From Lepas anatifera (taxonomy: Eukaryota > Arthropoda > Thecostraca > Lepadidae), in NCBI GenBank assembly GCA_034440635.1, contig JAOTON010001946.1, positions 1,146,001-1,210,000 on the forward strand: a stretch of 64,000 nt of DNA. The letters run 5' to 3'. Of this stretch, positions 21,990-33,527 are shown one piece after another. Position 1 is the first letter of the stretch; each line of letters opens with the position of its first letter. Made by a program: the position numbers and the translations under genes. The notes below the pieces were generated by a model. That model was not told the DNA's origin. It searched no databases and saw only the letters and a program-made list of their open reading frames with translations.

Positions 21990-22285
21990 ACTAAGGTCGA
22001 ATCCTGGAATTTAGTGTAATTAGGGGAACTTTAGCCAAAAATCATGGAAGCGTCCATGGCTTCGCTGAAAAATGTACAATAAGTTCAATATTTTGATTTT
22101 TAAAATGCTCCTCTAGGGAAATAAATACAAATCTGCCTGTGGATGATGTCATGATCTGGTAACCAGTACCATATTAAATACGTTTCAAGGGCTTCGATTG
22201 GCTGATACTCACCGTGACATCAGCATATGTCGTCACACCAAAGGATGACAACAGTGGCCTGCTGCTAAGGGTACATGTTGGCAGG
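21990..22285 (-). repeat. Dispersed repeat 'R22', copy B (uninterrupted)
   Basis: The reverse complement matches 11890-12037 joined directly to 14451-14546, so this copy shows the empty site of the Tc1/mariner-like element. The left edge is GGTCGAATCCTGGAATTTAG; the right side reads ACCAAAGGATGACAACAGTG and GCAGGCCACTG-type sequence. Confidence 0.75.
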
Positions 22286-23115
22286 GGCGCAGCCAAAGCT
22301 TTGGTATGGGGGGCACACCAACTTTGAGGGGCACCCCGGGGAAAAAAGGCACTTTTTAACGTAACCTAAAAAACTTGCCACATCTTTGTTTATATCATTT
22401 TTTGGGCATCTTTGGTTCAATAAAAATGCAAATAAATCATTGACGGAGAAGGAAAACTCGATTAAAACCGAAAAAAGAAAATATCACCAAAATGTCATGA
22501 AAGTAGTCGAAACACGACTGTTTTGGATAGATTTAAGGGCAAATCAGTCAACTCATGCAAGTGCTTGACATCAGAGAAATCAGCGAAGCATCTGATATCT
22601 GTTACCATGTGCAAGTTAAGGCATATTGGAGTCAAAAATTCATTTGTTATGCCCACTGGTTTTGTCGTGACGAGTGAGCGCTGGTCGAACGCGGATTAAG
22701 TTCCTTGCCTCCCACAATCGCCGTGAGACGAGGAGTGGCATAGTGACTTTGGAAGATTAAAATTTTTGCTGCCGAAATAATTTGGGAGATACCTTTTGAA
22801 CGCGTTTATTAACTTCCATATTCTCAAGGATCGGTACCAGTTAAGAGTAAAGAAAAGGTGAACAGGCCGTTGGTTTGGATGGGGATGGTGGGACAGGGCT
22901 GAAAATTGTGGAAACTAGTTCTTCATTTAAATTAATTAGTAGGAATCTTGGTTTAGGGGACTGTGCTCTGAGCTCAGGGGCACATGCCTTTTTATCATCC
23001 CTTCCCAGACTCCACCAGTATAATAGGCAATTTATATAACCAGGGGTGCCTAGGCATCACAAGCCGTTTTAGAGATTCCTCATTCCTCGTTAGCTCCGTT
23101 TTATAAGGGGAGTTT
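22286..23115. other. Intergenic, starts with a hAT-like end
   Basis: The first ~60 bp (GGCAGGGGCGCAGCCAAAG, then GGGGGGCACACC) resemble the common CAGGGGCG... hAT/MITE ends, and also the reverse complement of the units at 26.4 and 26.95 kb. The remainder is unassigned. Confidence 0.35.
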
Positions 23116-23434
23116 CCATCGTGTTCTTATTCCCCATCTATTCAAGACCAGCTCTGGGCCCCCAAGAGTGGATCAGAGGCCTCCAGAGCAGCTTCCCCCA
23201 TCCCCCCAGTTATGCCTCCAGGGACTAGACTAGCTCAGTGACCCCCGCCCCGAGATGACGGGAGTTGGCCTTGTGTTCTTATTATCTGTATATTCAAGAC
23301 CACCTCAGGGGTCCCTGATGTAGATCAGGGCCCCAGAGCAGCTCATGCTTCACCCAGGGACTCGACTAGCTCATTGGCCCTAGTGATGAGGTCATCAGAC
23401 TAGCTCAATGGGCCACAGATAGGCTCATAGGGTC
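23116..23434 (+). repeat. Minisatellite fringe with a ~150-bp tandem duplication
   Basis: Two adjacent diverged copies (about 23118-23265 and 23272-23385) share GTGTTCTTAT, TATTCAAGACCA, GATCAG, CCAGAGCAGCT and GGGACT-GACTAGCTCA. This is the left margin of the CAGCTCAGGGG minisatellite that resumes after the TTAA-3 insertion. Confidence 0.6.
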
Positions 23435-24564
23435 TTAACCTTTTCCGGCGGGGGCTAATATTGCCCCCTTGTTTTCGAGAATATCTCCGAAACGGCTTGC
23501 GATAGAACGTTGAACTTCTGACTTTTCTAAAACTAGTACGGAGGTTTTCTTAAATTTTCAGATTATATATTTACCGGGCGGGTTGGCTGGTTTTGGAGGT
23601 TCTTCCACAAACAGTATTTGTATGCGATGGGTTTTGTAAAGGAAGCCGTCTCTGCTGATCCTGTACGTTTATGGTTTTATTATATATTTTTATGTGAGAT
23701 GATAGTGCATTCATTGTCACTATTTGTATTCTGGGGCGGTTACAGCAGTTCAAATGGGGGGAATGTTATCAGAAGGACTAAACGTTAGTAAGTGAGACTG
23801 CTTACACCCGTGGAGGGCGAATACATTGGGTATATGAAAATTCAAAATAGTTATAACCCAATTTTAGATTACCGAGGCGTGTCCAGTCACTACATTTTCA
23901 AATGTATATTCCCAGCCAGTATCACCGCCGCGACTCAATATCGTTGTATATTGAAAATGTGTTTCCAATCCCCCCACCCCCCACGACGAGTCCTTGATCC
24001 GCCTTGTCACCCCCTTTCCCGAGCTGCCATGGGGGGTAAATTATGAAATTAAATTTCAACTAGTCGAGGGACTAATATACTCATGCTACCTTCGCATATT
24101 GTTGGTTGTTTTTACCACTGTTTTACCTTACTCATCCCCCTGATGAGTTTTTTTTTTTCATTTATTTATGTGTAAGATGCCAGCGTTATGACGGCTTCTA
24201 ATCCGCGTAACAAAACTTTTTAGGTTGTATATATTTCCCTTGTCCTGGTCCTGGAACTGCCATTGAATTTCAATTTTTGGTAACTCGGCATATGAAAATT
24301 TTGGGTCATTATTTGTAAGTCTGAACTAGTTTTGTGAAATCGTACAACAGAGACAAGGGTTATGGAAAATCTAAAAATACACAAAATTGTTATTTTGACG
24401 ACCTTCTCCTAAAAATAAAAATTTTGAATTTTCTTTTTCAAAATAAAGTTTGGAGAGGAATCTTGGCACTTTGAATTTTCAAATCGGCCGGTTGATTACG
24501 AGATCTTGGGGCCGATATTGCCCCCTGCCGGAATAGGGTGCCGGGCCTGACGGAAATAGGTTAA
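23435..24564 (-). mobile_element. TTAA-3 family element, copy 1 (decayed)
   Basis: 1,130 bp with TTAA at both ends, inserted into the minisatellite. The single end is TTAACCTTTTCCGGCGGGGG. The double end has CCCCCTGCCGGAATAGGG and GACGGAAATAGGTTAA around a short spacer. The interior matches 29997-31245 (inverted) and 52830-54056 (same strand) but with many single-base deletions. No transposase is present. Confidence 0.85.
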
Positions 24565-26690
24565 ACCAGTTCAAGAAACCCCAGAACAGTTTAAGGCGCC
24601 AGATCACCTCAGGGGGCCTCAAGCCAATATTAGGGGCTCTCACAAGCTCAGAGCCCAGACCAGCTCAGGGTACCCTCAGAACCCAGATCCGCTCTTAGGC
24701 CCCAGATCAGCTCTTGGGGTCCCAGATCAGTTCAGGGGCCTCAAGTCAGCTCAGGGGGCAAGATCAAGTCAGGGCCACTAAATCAGCTCAGTGATCCCTG
24801 ACCAGCTCGGGGCCCAATCAGTTCAAAAGCCCCAGAGCTGCTCAGGGGACACCAGATCGGCCCATAGGGCACCAGATCAGCTTCGAGGACAAACCATCAG
24901 ATCAGTGGTCCCGACCAGCTCGGGGCCCAGATCAGCTCGGGAATACCAGATCAAGTCAGGAGGCACTTAATCAACTCAGGAGCCCCATACCATCTCAGGG
25001 GCTCTTACCAACCCCTGTTGGCCCAGCTCAGCTCAGGGCCTGGGAGCCGCTCAGGAAATCACGTAATCAACCCAGGAGGCCCAGGTCTGCTTAAAGGGCA
25101 CCATACTAGCCATGGAGCACCAGACTAGCTCAGAGGGAATCAGATGGGCGCAGGAGACACACTGATGACTCAGCAGGCACCAGATCGACTCAGGGGGCAT
25201 TAGTTAAGCTCAGAGGGCAGTATATCTGCTCAGGGTGCACCAGATCGATCAGCTCAGGGGACAAGTTCAAGTCAGGGGCACTAAATCAGCTCAGGTATCC
25301 CTCATCAGCTCGGGGCCCAATCAGTTCAAAGGCCCCGGAGCTGCTCAGGGGACACCAGATGCCCATAGGGCACCAGATCAGCTTCGGGTACAAACAATCC
25401 GATCAGTGGTCCCCGACCAGCTCGGGAATACCAGATCAAGTCAGGAGCCACTTAATCAGCTCAGGAGCCCCATGCAATCTCAGGGGCCCTCATCAGCCTC
25501 TGTGCGCCCAGCTTAGCTCAGGACTTTAGACCTGCTCATGAAATCACGTGAAGAGGCCCAGACCAGCTTAAAGGGCACCATATTAGCTCAGGGGGCACCA
25601 GACTAGCTCAGAGGACATAAGATGGGCTCAGGAGGCACCAGATCGACTCAGGGGCATTAGTGCAGCTCAGGTGGCATCAGATCGATCCGTTCGGGGGCCA
25701 GATCAGCTCCCAGCCCCCAGACTATGGCAGGGGCCTAAATCAGCTCAGGGAGTAACATAACAACTCAGAGGACACAACATAAGCTCAGGGCCCACCAAAC
25801 CAGCTCAGGGGGCACCAGACCATCTAAGGAGACATCAATAATTAGCTGAGGGGGCACCTAATCAGCTAAAGCGGCACCATATTGACTTAGGAGACAATAG
25901 ATCAACTTGGGTAGAAATGAGATCAGCTCGGGGACCCGAATCAGCTCATGGGGCACTAAATCAGCTATTAGGGCACCAAACAAGCTCGGAGGCATTAGAA
26001 AAACTCATATAGGTTCAGCAGGCACAATTATTTGCTCAGTGGGGCACTCTATTGACTCAGGGGCACCAGATCAGCTTAGAGGGCAAGTAATCAGCTCAAG
26101 GGGCCAGTACCAGCTGAGAGGCCACGACATGAGCTCAAAGGGCACCAGATTAGCTTCACCCGTACGATTATTGGCGACGATGAGGCATTAGGTGGGCACA
26201 TGCTAGGTGCCCATACTCTTCCCGGGTGCTTGGAAAGGCGACGGAAGGCCCTAGCTGACCGAAAAATGTATTAAATTGTCCAACAATAGTTTCAATCGCT
26301 ACATGCGGTCCAGTTACATCTAGGTTCAACGGCGTAGGGCACTAAATTTCGAGCGACACGGCCCAAATTGGGTACACCACCTGGAAATCAAAAGGGCACC
26401 CTGGCAGTGATGGGGGCACGTGCCCCCTGTGCCCCCCTGGCTGCACCCCTGGACAGTATATCAACTCCGGGAGGCATTAAATAAGCTCAGGGGGCCGGGA
26501 TCAGCTCAATGGGCACTAAAACAGCCAATAGGGCACTAGACAAGCTCGGAGGCATCAGACTAACTCAGAGAGTATTATATAGGTTCAGAAGGCACACTTA
26601 TTTTCTCAGGGGGCACCAGATTGACTACGAGGGCACCAGATCAGCTCAGAGGGCACATGATCAGCTCCAGGGGGCACCAGATGAGCTCCG
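24565..26690 (+). repeat. Degenerate minisatellite, unit ~20-24 bp
   Basis: About 2.1 kb of tandem variants around AGATCAGCTCAGGGGGCACC (CCAGATCAGCTCAGGGGGCA, CCAGATCGACTCAGGGGGCA and others). Units vary in length and are heavily mutated. A higher-order duplication is visible: the stretch from about 24770 to 25040 (TCAGGGCCACTAAATCAGCTC and following) resembles 25270-25520. Open frames here (25235-25516 and others) are by-products of the repeat. Confidence 0.85.
26155..26455 (+). repeat. Direct duplication unit 1 within the minisatellite
   Basis: Starts CCCGTACGATTATTGGCGAC and includes GTGCTTGGAAAGGCGAC, GGCGTAGGGCACTAAATTTC and the GC-rich tail CCCCCCTGGCTGCACCCCTG. The same order recurs at 26690-26990 with about 15% difference. 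Confidence 0.75.
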
Positions 26691-26990
26691 CCCGTACGAT
26701 TATTGGCGACGATGAGGCATTATCTGGAAACAGATTACGTGCCTATACTCTTTCCAGGTGCTTGGAAAGGCGACAGAATGCCCTAGCTGACCAAAAGAGG
26801 CACTTAATTGTCAAACAATAGTTGAAATCGATAAATGCAGTCTAGTTCCATCGAGGCCCAACGGCGTAGGGCACTAAATTTCGAGCGGCATGGCCCAAAG
26901 AGGGCACACCACCTGGCAATCAAAAGGGCACCCCGGCACCGATGGGGGGGCACATGCCCCTGTGTCCCCCCCTGGCTGCACCCCTGCATG
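26690..26990 (+). repeat. Direct duplication unit 2
   Basis: Second copy of the 26155-26455 unit. Between the copies lies about 235 bp of minisatellite. The CCTGGCTGCACCCCTG tail resembles the reverse complement of hAT-like CAGGGGTGCAGCCAGG ends, so the unit may be a tandemly captured MITE. Confidence 0.75.
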
Positions 26991-27388
26991 TTGGGTACAT
27001 TTCAGGTAGTTTCTAGCTTTTCTCTACGGAAATTTTGAGTTTCAAGACAAATTATATATATAGTACCGGTTTTTCCGGCAGGCTTTACAACTTGGCTACC
27101 TCAGCTAAAACTTCGTTATAAAGGTACCACATTCCCTTTAAAGAGCTGCTAAGGCATGCCTAGTTTGCTGATTTAGCGAGTCAGTACTCGCGTCCGAATG
27201 AGTGAGGTTTTAGAGATGTCAATCAAAAAGCACACGTTAAATTTGCCATGGGGTTAGGCAGATTCAGCGGAATCGTGGAATGCCTATCTCACATTTGTTG
27301 ATAGTATGAGTTGCGAACCTGGATTGTCAGAGATGCAAATCTTCGTCTCTTTGACCCAGTTGTCTGAAAAAGGAATATTCTCTGTAAC
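26991..27388. other. Intergenic stretch
   Basis: No gene or repeat recognised. Confidence 0.35.
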
Positions 27389-28270
27389 TTAATCCGCGCC
27401 CGGGTGGGCCTCCGAGCCACCTTTATTCTGGTAGGGGGTGTTTAAACACCCCCTCGAACCCAGTCCCTTTGCAGAATAGCGAAAAAAACGCGAAAGCTGG
27501 TAAAGCTAGCTCAAAAAATTCATAATGAAGCTATATCGGTCGCTTTTTGGCTCGGGTCAATATTGAGGTCATGACAGGTCAAAGAAGATGACATTTTGAG
27601 TAACGTAAAATGTTTTTGAGCTCTAGAATCTGACAGAGTTGAGTTAGAATCATTTTGTAGGCACCATTCGCTTCCTCTCGTCACGGAAAATATAATGTTA
27701 TATAGTATGACCATTCTAGGTCAAAACAAAAAAATGACCTGACCTCAAGTCAGGTCAAGGTCCTTTATCACCTAGCATAGTCGATATGCATAGTAATCGA
27801 CTCGCAATAGCAATCCAAACGCAATGCCATCAAAATAAAAGCTGCATCAGCATTTTATGCACAGTTATTGAGCTAAGTCTGAAAACTGCTTAAGTTGCCC
27901 CAGGTGACCTCTCGGGGGCCACAGGTCAAAAGTTTCAACTTGAACCTAAAAAGAAGCCCAGGATACTTCGATTGGGAGAATATGAAGGTATTCTCAACTG
28001 TATCTAAAATTAAAGCCCTATTTCTATTTTTCCCATTTATTTCCAATGGCGAGGTTGGAGGCCACGGTCCGTACTTGGCCTTAGGTCATCGATATGAAAA
28101 ATCCCGGAATATATTTTGGAGAACTCGGTGGGGCCATTATGTGTTAAAAGTTTCAATCCAATAGATTCACCCATTTATTACTTATGCCACCTTAATCATT
28201 TTTGGAGGTGAAGTCACTTGAACTGCACTGGTGACTTGACCTGAGATGACCCAACCTTAAAAGTTTGGGC
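27389..28270 (+). mobile_element. TTAA-2b family element, 3'-truncated
   Basis: Starts TTAATCCGCGCCCGGGTGGG, CTCCGAGCCACC, then a perfect palindrome GGGGGTGTTTAAACACCCCC at 27434-27453: the double-end layout with a different palindrome core. The body shares TTAGGTCATCGATATGAAAA, ATCCCGGAATATATTTT and GAACTCGGTGGGGCCATTAT with TTAA-1. It breaks off near 28,270 after CCTGAGATGACCCAACCTTA, so the single end is missing. Confidence 0.75.
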
Positions 28271-28603
28271 AAGGTCCAAAGATTTGGGCAAGTCCAAGAT
28301 GATAGCCATAGTCTTGTTGATTTTACATTGATTCGTACGGTATGTTATAGAAGTGGCGGATCCAGAGGGAAGCACTTTTCCCGCAAATGAAAAAGCTCGG
28401 GGATTTTTTGCCCGTTTTTAGTACGATACGGTTGCTATCTACAACTGCATGGCTTGGGATAAGTGAAATATGAGTTAGGTTATATCCTCTACGGCATGTA
28501 TATTTCATTTAAAATCCTGCAAAGGGCTTTGTTCAGTGAAATTTTTAATAAGTCGGAAGCACTTTGATAACTAGGGATGGTTAGCACACAACAAATATAT
28601 TAC
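28271..28603. other. Short unassigned interval
   Basis: Contains GTGGCGGATCCAGAGGGAAG near 28,353, a hAT/MITE-like terminus without a visible partner. Otherwise nothing recognised. Confidence 0.3.
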
Positions 28604-29099
28604 TAGGGGAAAGTGAGGGGTCATGGACACCGGGGATAAGACGGACACCCCCTGTTTGGGACGAACTGACAGCGCTACGACCGGCAAAAGCGTGTAATAC
28701 GCTTCCTTTTAGCGCGCGTCGGTCTCAGAGCAGCGTTGGGTCCGGTGAGCTCTCTAGGTTTTATACAATTTTCAAAAAAGCAATAACTGCAACTCATGTG
28801 TTATTTTCACAATCAAATTCGTAGGGCCATTGCATGGATGTTTCTATAGATACTTTGTTGGTATTACGTATTATGGCTCTTCAAGATGTTACGTTTTGTT
28901 CACCGCAGGCGCTGACTGTAATCACAATGGCGTCCGATTCATGTCCAAGTTTGTTTAGGAAGAGCAAAGTGGGGTAAGACGAACACAACGTGTGGGGCAA
29001 GATGGAAATGGTGTCCATGTTACCCCGCACAACAGCATATTTTATCTTATATAATATAGGCTTAAATAAATACATTTATCAATGGTTTTGGGGTCCAGT

Positions 29100-29850
29100 T
29101 ATTCACCTGAGCGGAGGCGGATTTGGCTGATGGTTGGGGGGGGGTGGAGACATAGGGCCCGAAATGCTGGAGAACATATAATTAAACTTGAGGGTCATCC
29201 AGGGTCAGGTCAGGACCCGGAGCGCCCCCTGAAATGGTCATGGTGCCCCCTGGGAGATTGATGGGCCCCCTAAATTTTCGCTTCCAACCCCTCCCCTCAG
29301 GAGCGGGGAAGGGGCGCTCTTAGCCCTGCGAGAGGATTTGGCGCCCACCTGATGGGTTTTGCATTCCAAAAGTGGCACCCCTGGATGGCGCGCACCCAGG
29401 ATTTTTATTTGGGGGAGGCGGCTGACGAGACGGGGCATCAGGCCGGTGGAGGGGGCGGCATTTTGCCTCAGGGGCACACTTGTTCACCAAAAGGGCGGCC
29501 AATTTTCGCATCCCGGGGGGGTGAAAGCAGTGAATTGTTTGTTCTATAGACCTATAATAATTTTTTAGGGGGCGGTGTGTTGGGTGCAGGGGCAGCAGTC
29601 AGTGTAGAGGGGCGGCATGTTGGGCGCAGGGGCGGCAGTCAGCGTAGCACTGCCTCTAAAAGTCAGGTAAAGGCTCATCCTTCCCCTCGATGGGCACCTT
29701 CGGCGCCCCACATGGATGGGGCCGGCACTTTGGAGACAAAGCGTTTGGGGCGGCCGGGCCCGCATCTCCCCTAGCCCGGATGGCGCCCCCCCCGACAGGG
29801 TGCCCCGTCCCCTGATCGGCGATCCTGGATCAACCTATGCACAGTTCCAC
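29100..29850. repeat. GC-rich degenerate block with 39-40-bp tandem pair
   Basis: Strong G/C runs. At about 29570-29649 two tandem units read GGGGCGGTGTGTTGGGTGCA and GGGGCGGCATGTTGGGCGCA, each followed by a GGGGC(A/G)GCAGTCAG(T/C)GTAG tail. Short frames on both strands are low-complexity and not convincing genes. Confidence 0.5.
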
Positions 29851-29996
29851 GACAGCCCTTGATACTTTAATCCTCCGTCATAAAAAAATCAGAAAAAGCA
29901 TGACCTCCTTTGACCCTTTGACGGAAAAACTAAGAAAATACCCCCTTTCCCGCGGCGGACGACAGTCGCCTAGTGGGTGAATGCAGGTGGAAATGT

Positions 29997-31245
29997 TTAA
30001 CCCTATTTCCGTCAGGCTCCCGGCTACCCCTATTTCCGGCAGGGGGGGCAATATTGGCCCCCCTAAGATCTCGTAATCTAACCGGCCGATTTTGAAAATT
30101 CAAAGTGCCATAGATTCCTCTGCTGCTAAACTTTATTTTGAAAAAGAAAATTTCAAAATTTTTATTTTTTAGGAGAACGTCGTGCAAAATATACAATTTT
30201 TGTGTATTTTTTAGATTTTCCATAACCCTTGTCTCTGTTGTACAATTTTCACAAAACTAGTTCAGATTTACAAATAATTGACCCAAAGTTTTCATATACT
30301 CGAGTTACGCAAAAATTCGAAATTCAATGGCAGTTCCAGGACCAGGACTATGAGGGGAAATATATACAACCTAAAAAGTTTTTGTTACGCGGATTAGAAG
30401 CCGTCATATACTGCTTGGCATCTTTGACACATAAATAAATGAGAAAAAAGTGAAAAACTCATCAGGGGCGGATGCAGTAAGGTAAAACATTGGGGTAAAA
30501 TACATACCAACAATATGCGAATGGTATGCATGAGTATATTAGTCCCTCGACTAGTTGAAATTTAATTTCTGATAATTTTTACCCTCCCATGGCAGCTCTG
30601 GGAAAGGGGGTGACATAGGCGGATCAAGGACTCGTCGTGGGGGGGTGGGGGTGATTGGAAACACATTTTCAATATACAACGATATTGAGTCGCGGCGGTG
30701 ATACTGGCTGGGAATATACATTTTGAAAATGTGTAGTGACTGGACACGCCTCTGGTAATCTAGAATTGGGTTATAACTATTTTGAATTTTCATATACCCA
30801 ATTGTATTCGCCCTGACACGGCTGTAAGCAGTCTTCTCACTTACTAACGTTTAGTCCTTCTTGATAACATTCCCCCCATTTTGAACTGCTGTAACCGCCC
30901 CTGATGAATACAAATAGTGACAATTGTGAATGCACTATCATCTCACATAAAAATGATATAATAAAACCATATAACTGGTATCAGGATCAGCAGAGACGGC
31001 TTCCTTTTACAAAAAAACCCATCGCATACGATAATACTTGGTTTGTGGATAGAACCTCCCCAAAAACCCAGCCATAGCTCCGCCCCTGGTAAATATATAA
31101 TCTTGAAAATTTCAGAAAACCTGCCTGTACTAGTTTTAGGAAAAGTCAGGAAGTTTCAAAGTTCTATCGCAAGCCGTTTCGGAGATATTCTCGAAAAACC
31201 TGAAGGGGGGCAATATTAGCCCCCTCCTGCCGGAAATAGGGTTAA
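29997..31245 (+). mobile_element. TTAA-3 family element, copy 2 (best preserved)
   Basis: 1,249 bp. The double end reads TTAACCCTATTTCCGTCAGG then CCCCTATTTCCGGCAGGGG and a GGGGGCAATATTGGCCCCC palindrome. The single end reads GGGGGGCAATATTAGCCCCC then TGCCGGAAATAGGGTTAA. The interior has no coding potential I recognise. It is not rich in AGGTCA, unlike the TTAA-1 and TTAA-2 families. Confidence 0.88.
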
Positions 31246-31664
31246 GGCCTGGTTCGATCGCTTTGTTCATCTTGTCCATCTTTCCCCATGGGGTGACCAT
31301 GTTACCCCACTAGGTGGGGCGAAATGGACTTTACTACTTTTTTCTAAATTTTACGCAAAATTTAATATGATAATGACAGACACATAGCTGCTTGCACAGT
31401 GGTAGATAAATGTCTGAGGTATCTCTACAGAAAAAATAGGAACGAAACAAGCTCATTAATTCACCGAAAACTCACACCATCGTTACGGTGTCCGTCACCC
31501 CCCACTTTCCCCTATAGGTAGAAAGGTATTTCTTAAAGAAAATTGTTTCTGGAACAATTTACTGACGATTATATTTATTCAACAACTATACCTTCTCAAG
31601 GGATCGAGCTGAATTGTCTTCGGAAAATATTCGCTCATTCGCAGAGTTATTTGCCGCTCTTCTT

Positions 31665-32425
31665 TTATCACGCGCATTGACGGGGGTCTGAGCCACCTTC
31701 GCCTTGACGGGGGTGGGGGGCGGCTAAGATATCGAGAAGCGCGCCAGGTAGCGAAAAACGGTAAACGGCGATGGATAGCCCATCTACTTCTCCATCGCAA
31801 ATATTTTAACCATCTTTGTCAGGTCACATTTAAGGTCACAAGAGGTCAAAATATGCCGTCATAGGGATAACATGTAAATGAAGTTTTCGGCCATTACTTC
31901 TGAACAAGTAAAGACAGAGCAAAACGATTTGAACTATATGAATCCTCGCAGCAAGCCGAATCGAATGATTTATAATATGACATTTCTGGGTCAAATCAAG
32001 GATTTGACCTGACCTGAGTTAAGGTCAAGGTCAAATTGGCCAAAATTCATATCATTAGAACCGCAAAGACAAGGCAAATCTAATGCAGTTAAAATAAACG
32101 CTCTGTCGCCATTCGTTACTAAGTTATTCAGTTAAAACCATCTCCCATATATTTCCGGTGGAGAGGTCATGGCTCGTACCTGACCTTAGGTCATTGATAT
32201 CAAAAATACCGGAACATATTTTAGAGAACTCGGTAGGGCAATTATGTGATATGAGTTTCAATCGGATAAGTTTACCCTGTTTTGACTTAGCTATCTTAAA
32301 TTTGTTTGAGGTCAGGTCACTTTACCTGTACTGGTGACCTGACCTGAGATGACCTAACCTTAAAATTTTAACGGAAGTTAAAAAAATGATGAAAAACAGG
32401 TATGCCAAGTACGGCGGCGCGTAGC
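31665..32425 (+). mobile_element. TTAA-1 element, left half of an inverted composite
   Basis: Starts at TTAT with CACGCGCATTGACGGGGG, CTGAGCCACCTTCGCC and AGGTAGCGAAAAACGG (double end). It continues through all internal blocks to ACGGCGGCGCGTAGC and stops just before its single end. The next base begins a second TTAA-1 copy in the opposite orientation. Confidence 0.8.
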
Positions 32426-32647
32426 GGCCTCAGGTCAGGTCACCAGAACATGTAAAGTGACCTGACCTCAAAAAAGTTTAAGATGGCATAAGTCGAACAG
32501 GGTAAACCCATCCGATTGAAACCCGTATCACATAATGGCCCCATCGAGTTCTCTAAAATATGTTCCGGTATTTTTCATATCGGTGACCTAAGGTCAGGTA
32601 CGAGCCATGACCTCTCCGTTGGAAATACATGGGAAAATGGTTTTGAC

Positions 32648-32687
32648 TAAATAACCCAGTTGGCACTCACGCCAACTGGGTTATTTA
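32648..32687. repeat. Perfect 17-bp hairpin at an insertion junction
   Basis: AAATAACCCAGTTGGC, loop ACTCAC, then GCCAACTGGGTTATTT: perfectly complementary, plus one more T-A pair. The left arm is partly normal TTAA-1 sequence, so the right arm looks like a templated inverted copy of it. Confidence 0.75.
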
Positions 32688-32738
32688 AATAATCGACCGG
32701 ACTCACGCCGAGCTTGCACTGCAAAGCCCCTGTTAAAG

Positions 32739-33527
32739 GGAGATACGCGAAAAAAACTTTATTGGCTATATCAAAAGGTTACAAAAAGTTGTTTCAGAAG
32801 TCTTATTCTCATTTTTGCGAATTCGGCCTGCAAATGCCTTAAAATTGCTCTCAAATTCAACATTTCTAGACGACTTTACCGGTACACCTCATATCGATGT
32901 TTATGACGTCTACATGGCTAAGGCTATCAATTTCTCTAAGAATTAGGCCATATCTATCCTAAACAGTGATGTAGAACTTTGGGCTACTCCAGAAAAAAAT
33001 TACTTTAGAAAAACAACATTCCAAAAATCTTTTGAAACAGAAATATAGGGCTTAAAAGAAAGCATAATTAACCAATCAGAAGCCTAGGAATTCTCAAATC
33101 GGGGTCACGTGACCTATCTGACGCAAAAGTTTTGTCATCCTGGGGCGGAAGCAGAAAATGGATCAAGACCCGAGGTACGAAACCGCTGAAGACTTGAGTA
33201 ATTATTTTTTCCGTTTTTAGGGCAAACTTATTCATTTTGGAGTTTTTGAAAGCTTTTTAAAATTAATTCAATTACAAATACAGGAGGACAAACATTTGTA
33301 TTATAAAAAAGCATTATTTTTCAACTTTAAATAGTTTTCGAAAAGTAAGTGATGGGTTTGGGCATGGGCAAGTGATGGGCATTTTATGGAAACTGTTAAC
33401 CTATTTCGATAATAAGTGAGTGGCCTCCCAAAATTTTGCCAAAGATACAAAAATAATTGATAGTTTCGTTATCGGGATTTTTCAAATAGCAAGAAACCAC
33501 AATAATAATTTTTTCGCGTATCTCCAA
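32739..33527. mobile_element. Possible small TIR element in the insertion
   Basis: GGAGATACGCGAAAAAA at the left and its exact reverse complement TTTTTTCGCGTATCTCC at the right bound about 790 bp of AT-rich non-coding DNA. No clear target duplication is seen; superfamily unknown. Confidence 0.45.

Larger units (their letters stand above)
28606..31512 (+). mobile_element. TA-flanked MITE-type element with nested insertions
   Basis: Terminal inverted repeats of about 27 bp: left GGGGAAAGTGAGGGGTCATG then GACACCG; right, reverse-complemented, GGGGAAAGTGGGGGGTGACG then GACACCG. TA lies immediately outside each end (28604-28605 and 31513-31514). Internal GGGGTAAGACGAACAC and its inverted counterpart (CATGTTACCCCACTAG) lie on each side of the insertions. 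It holds a complete TTAA-3 element (29997-31245) and a GC-rich block (about 29100-29850). No transposase is seen, so it is non-autonomous, plausibly Tc1/mariner-related. Confidence 0.7.

Noticed and set aside
24565..26690. Regular repeats with spacers, considered as a CRISPR-like array
   Set aside because: Units are contiguous, variable and degenerate, without constant repeats and unique spacers. The context is eukaryotic with no cas genes; this is a minisatellite.
28608..28640. GGGGTCATGGACACC motif considered as a promoter or operator
   Set aside because: It is better explained as the terminal inverted repeat of the TA-flanked MITE, since the matching inverted copy lies at 31,487-31,512.
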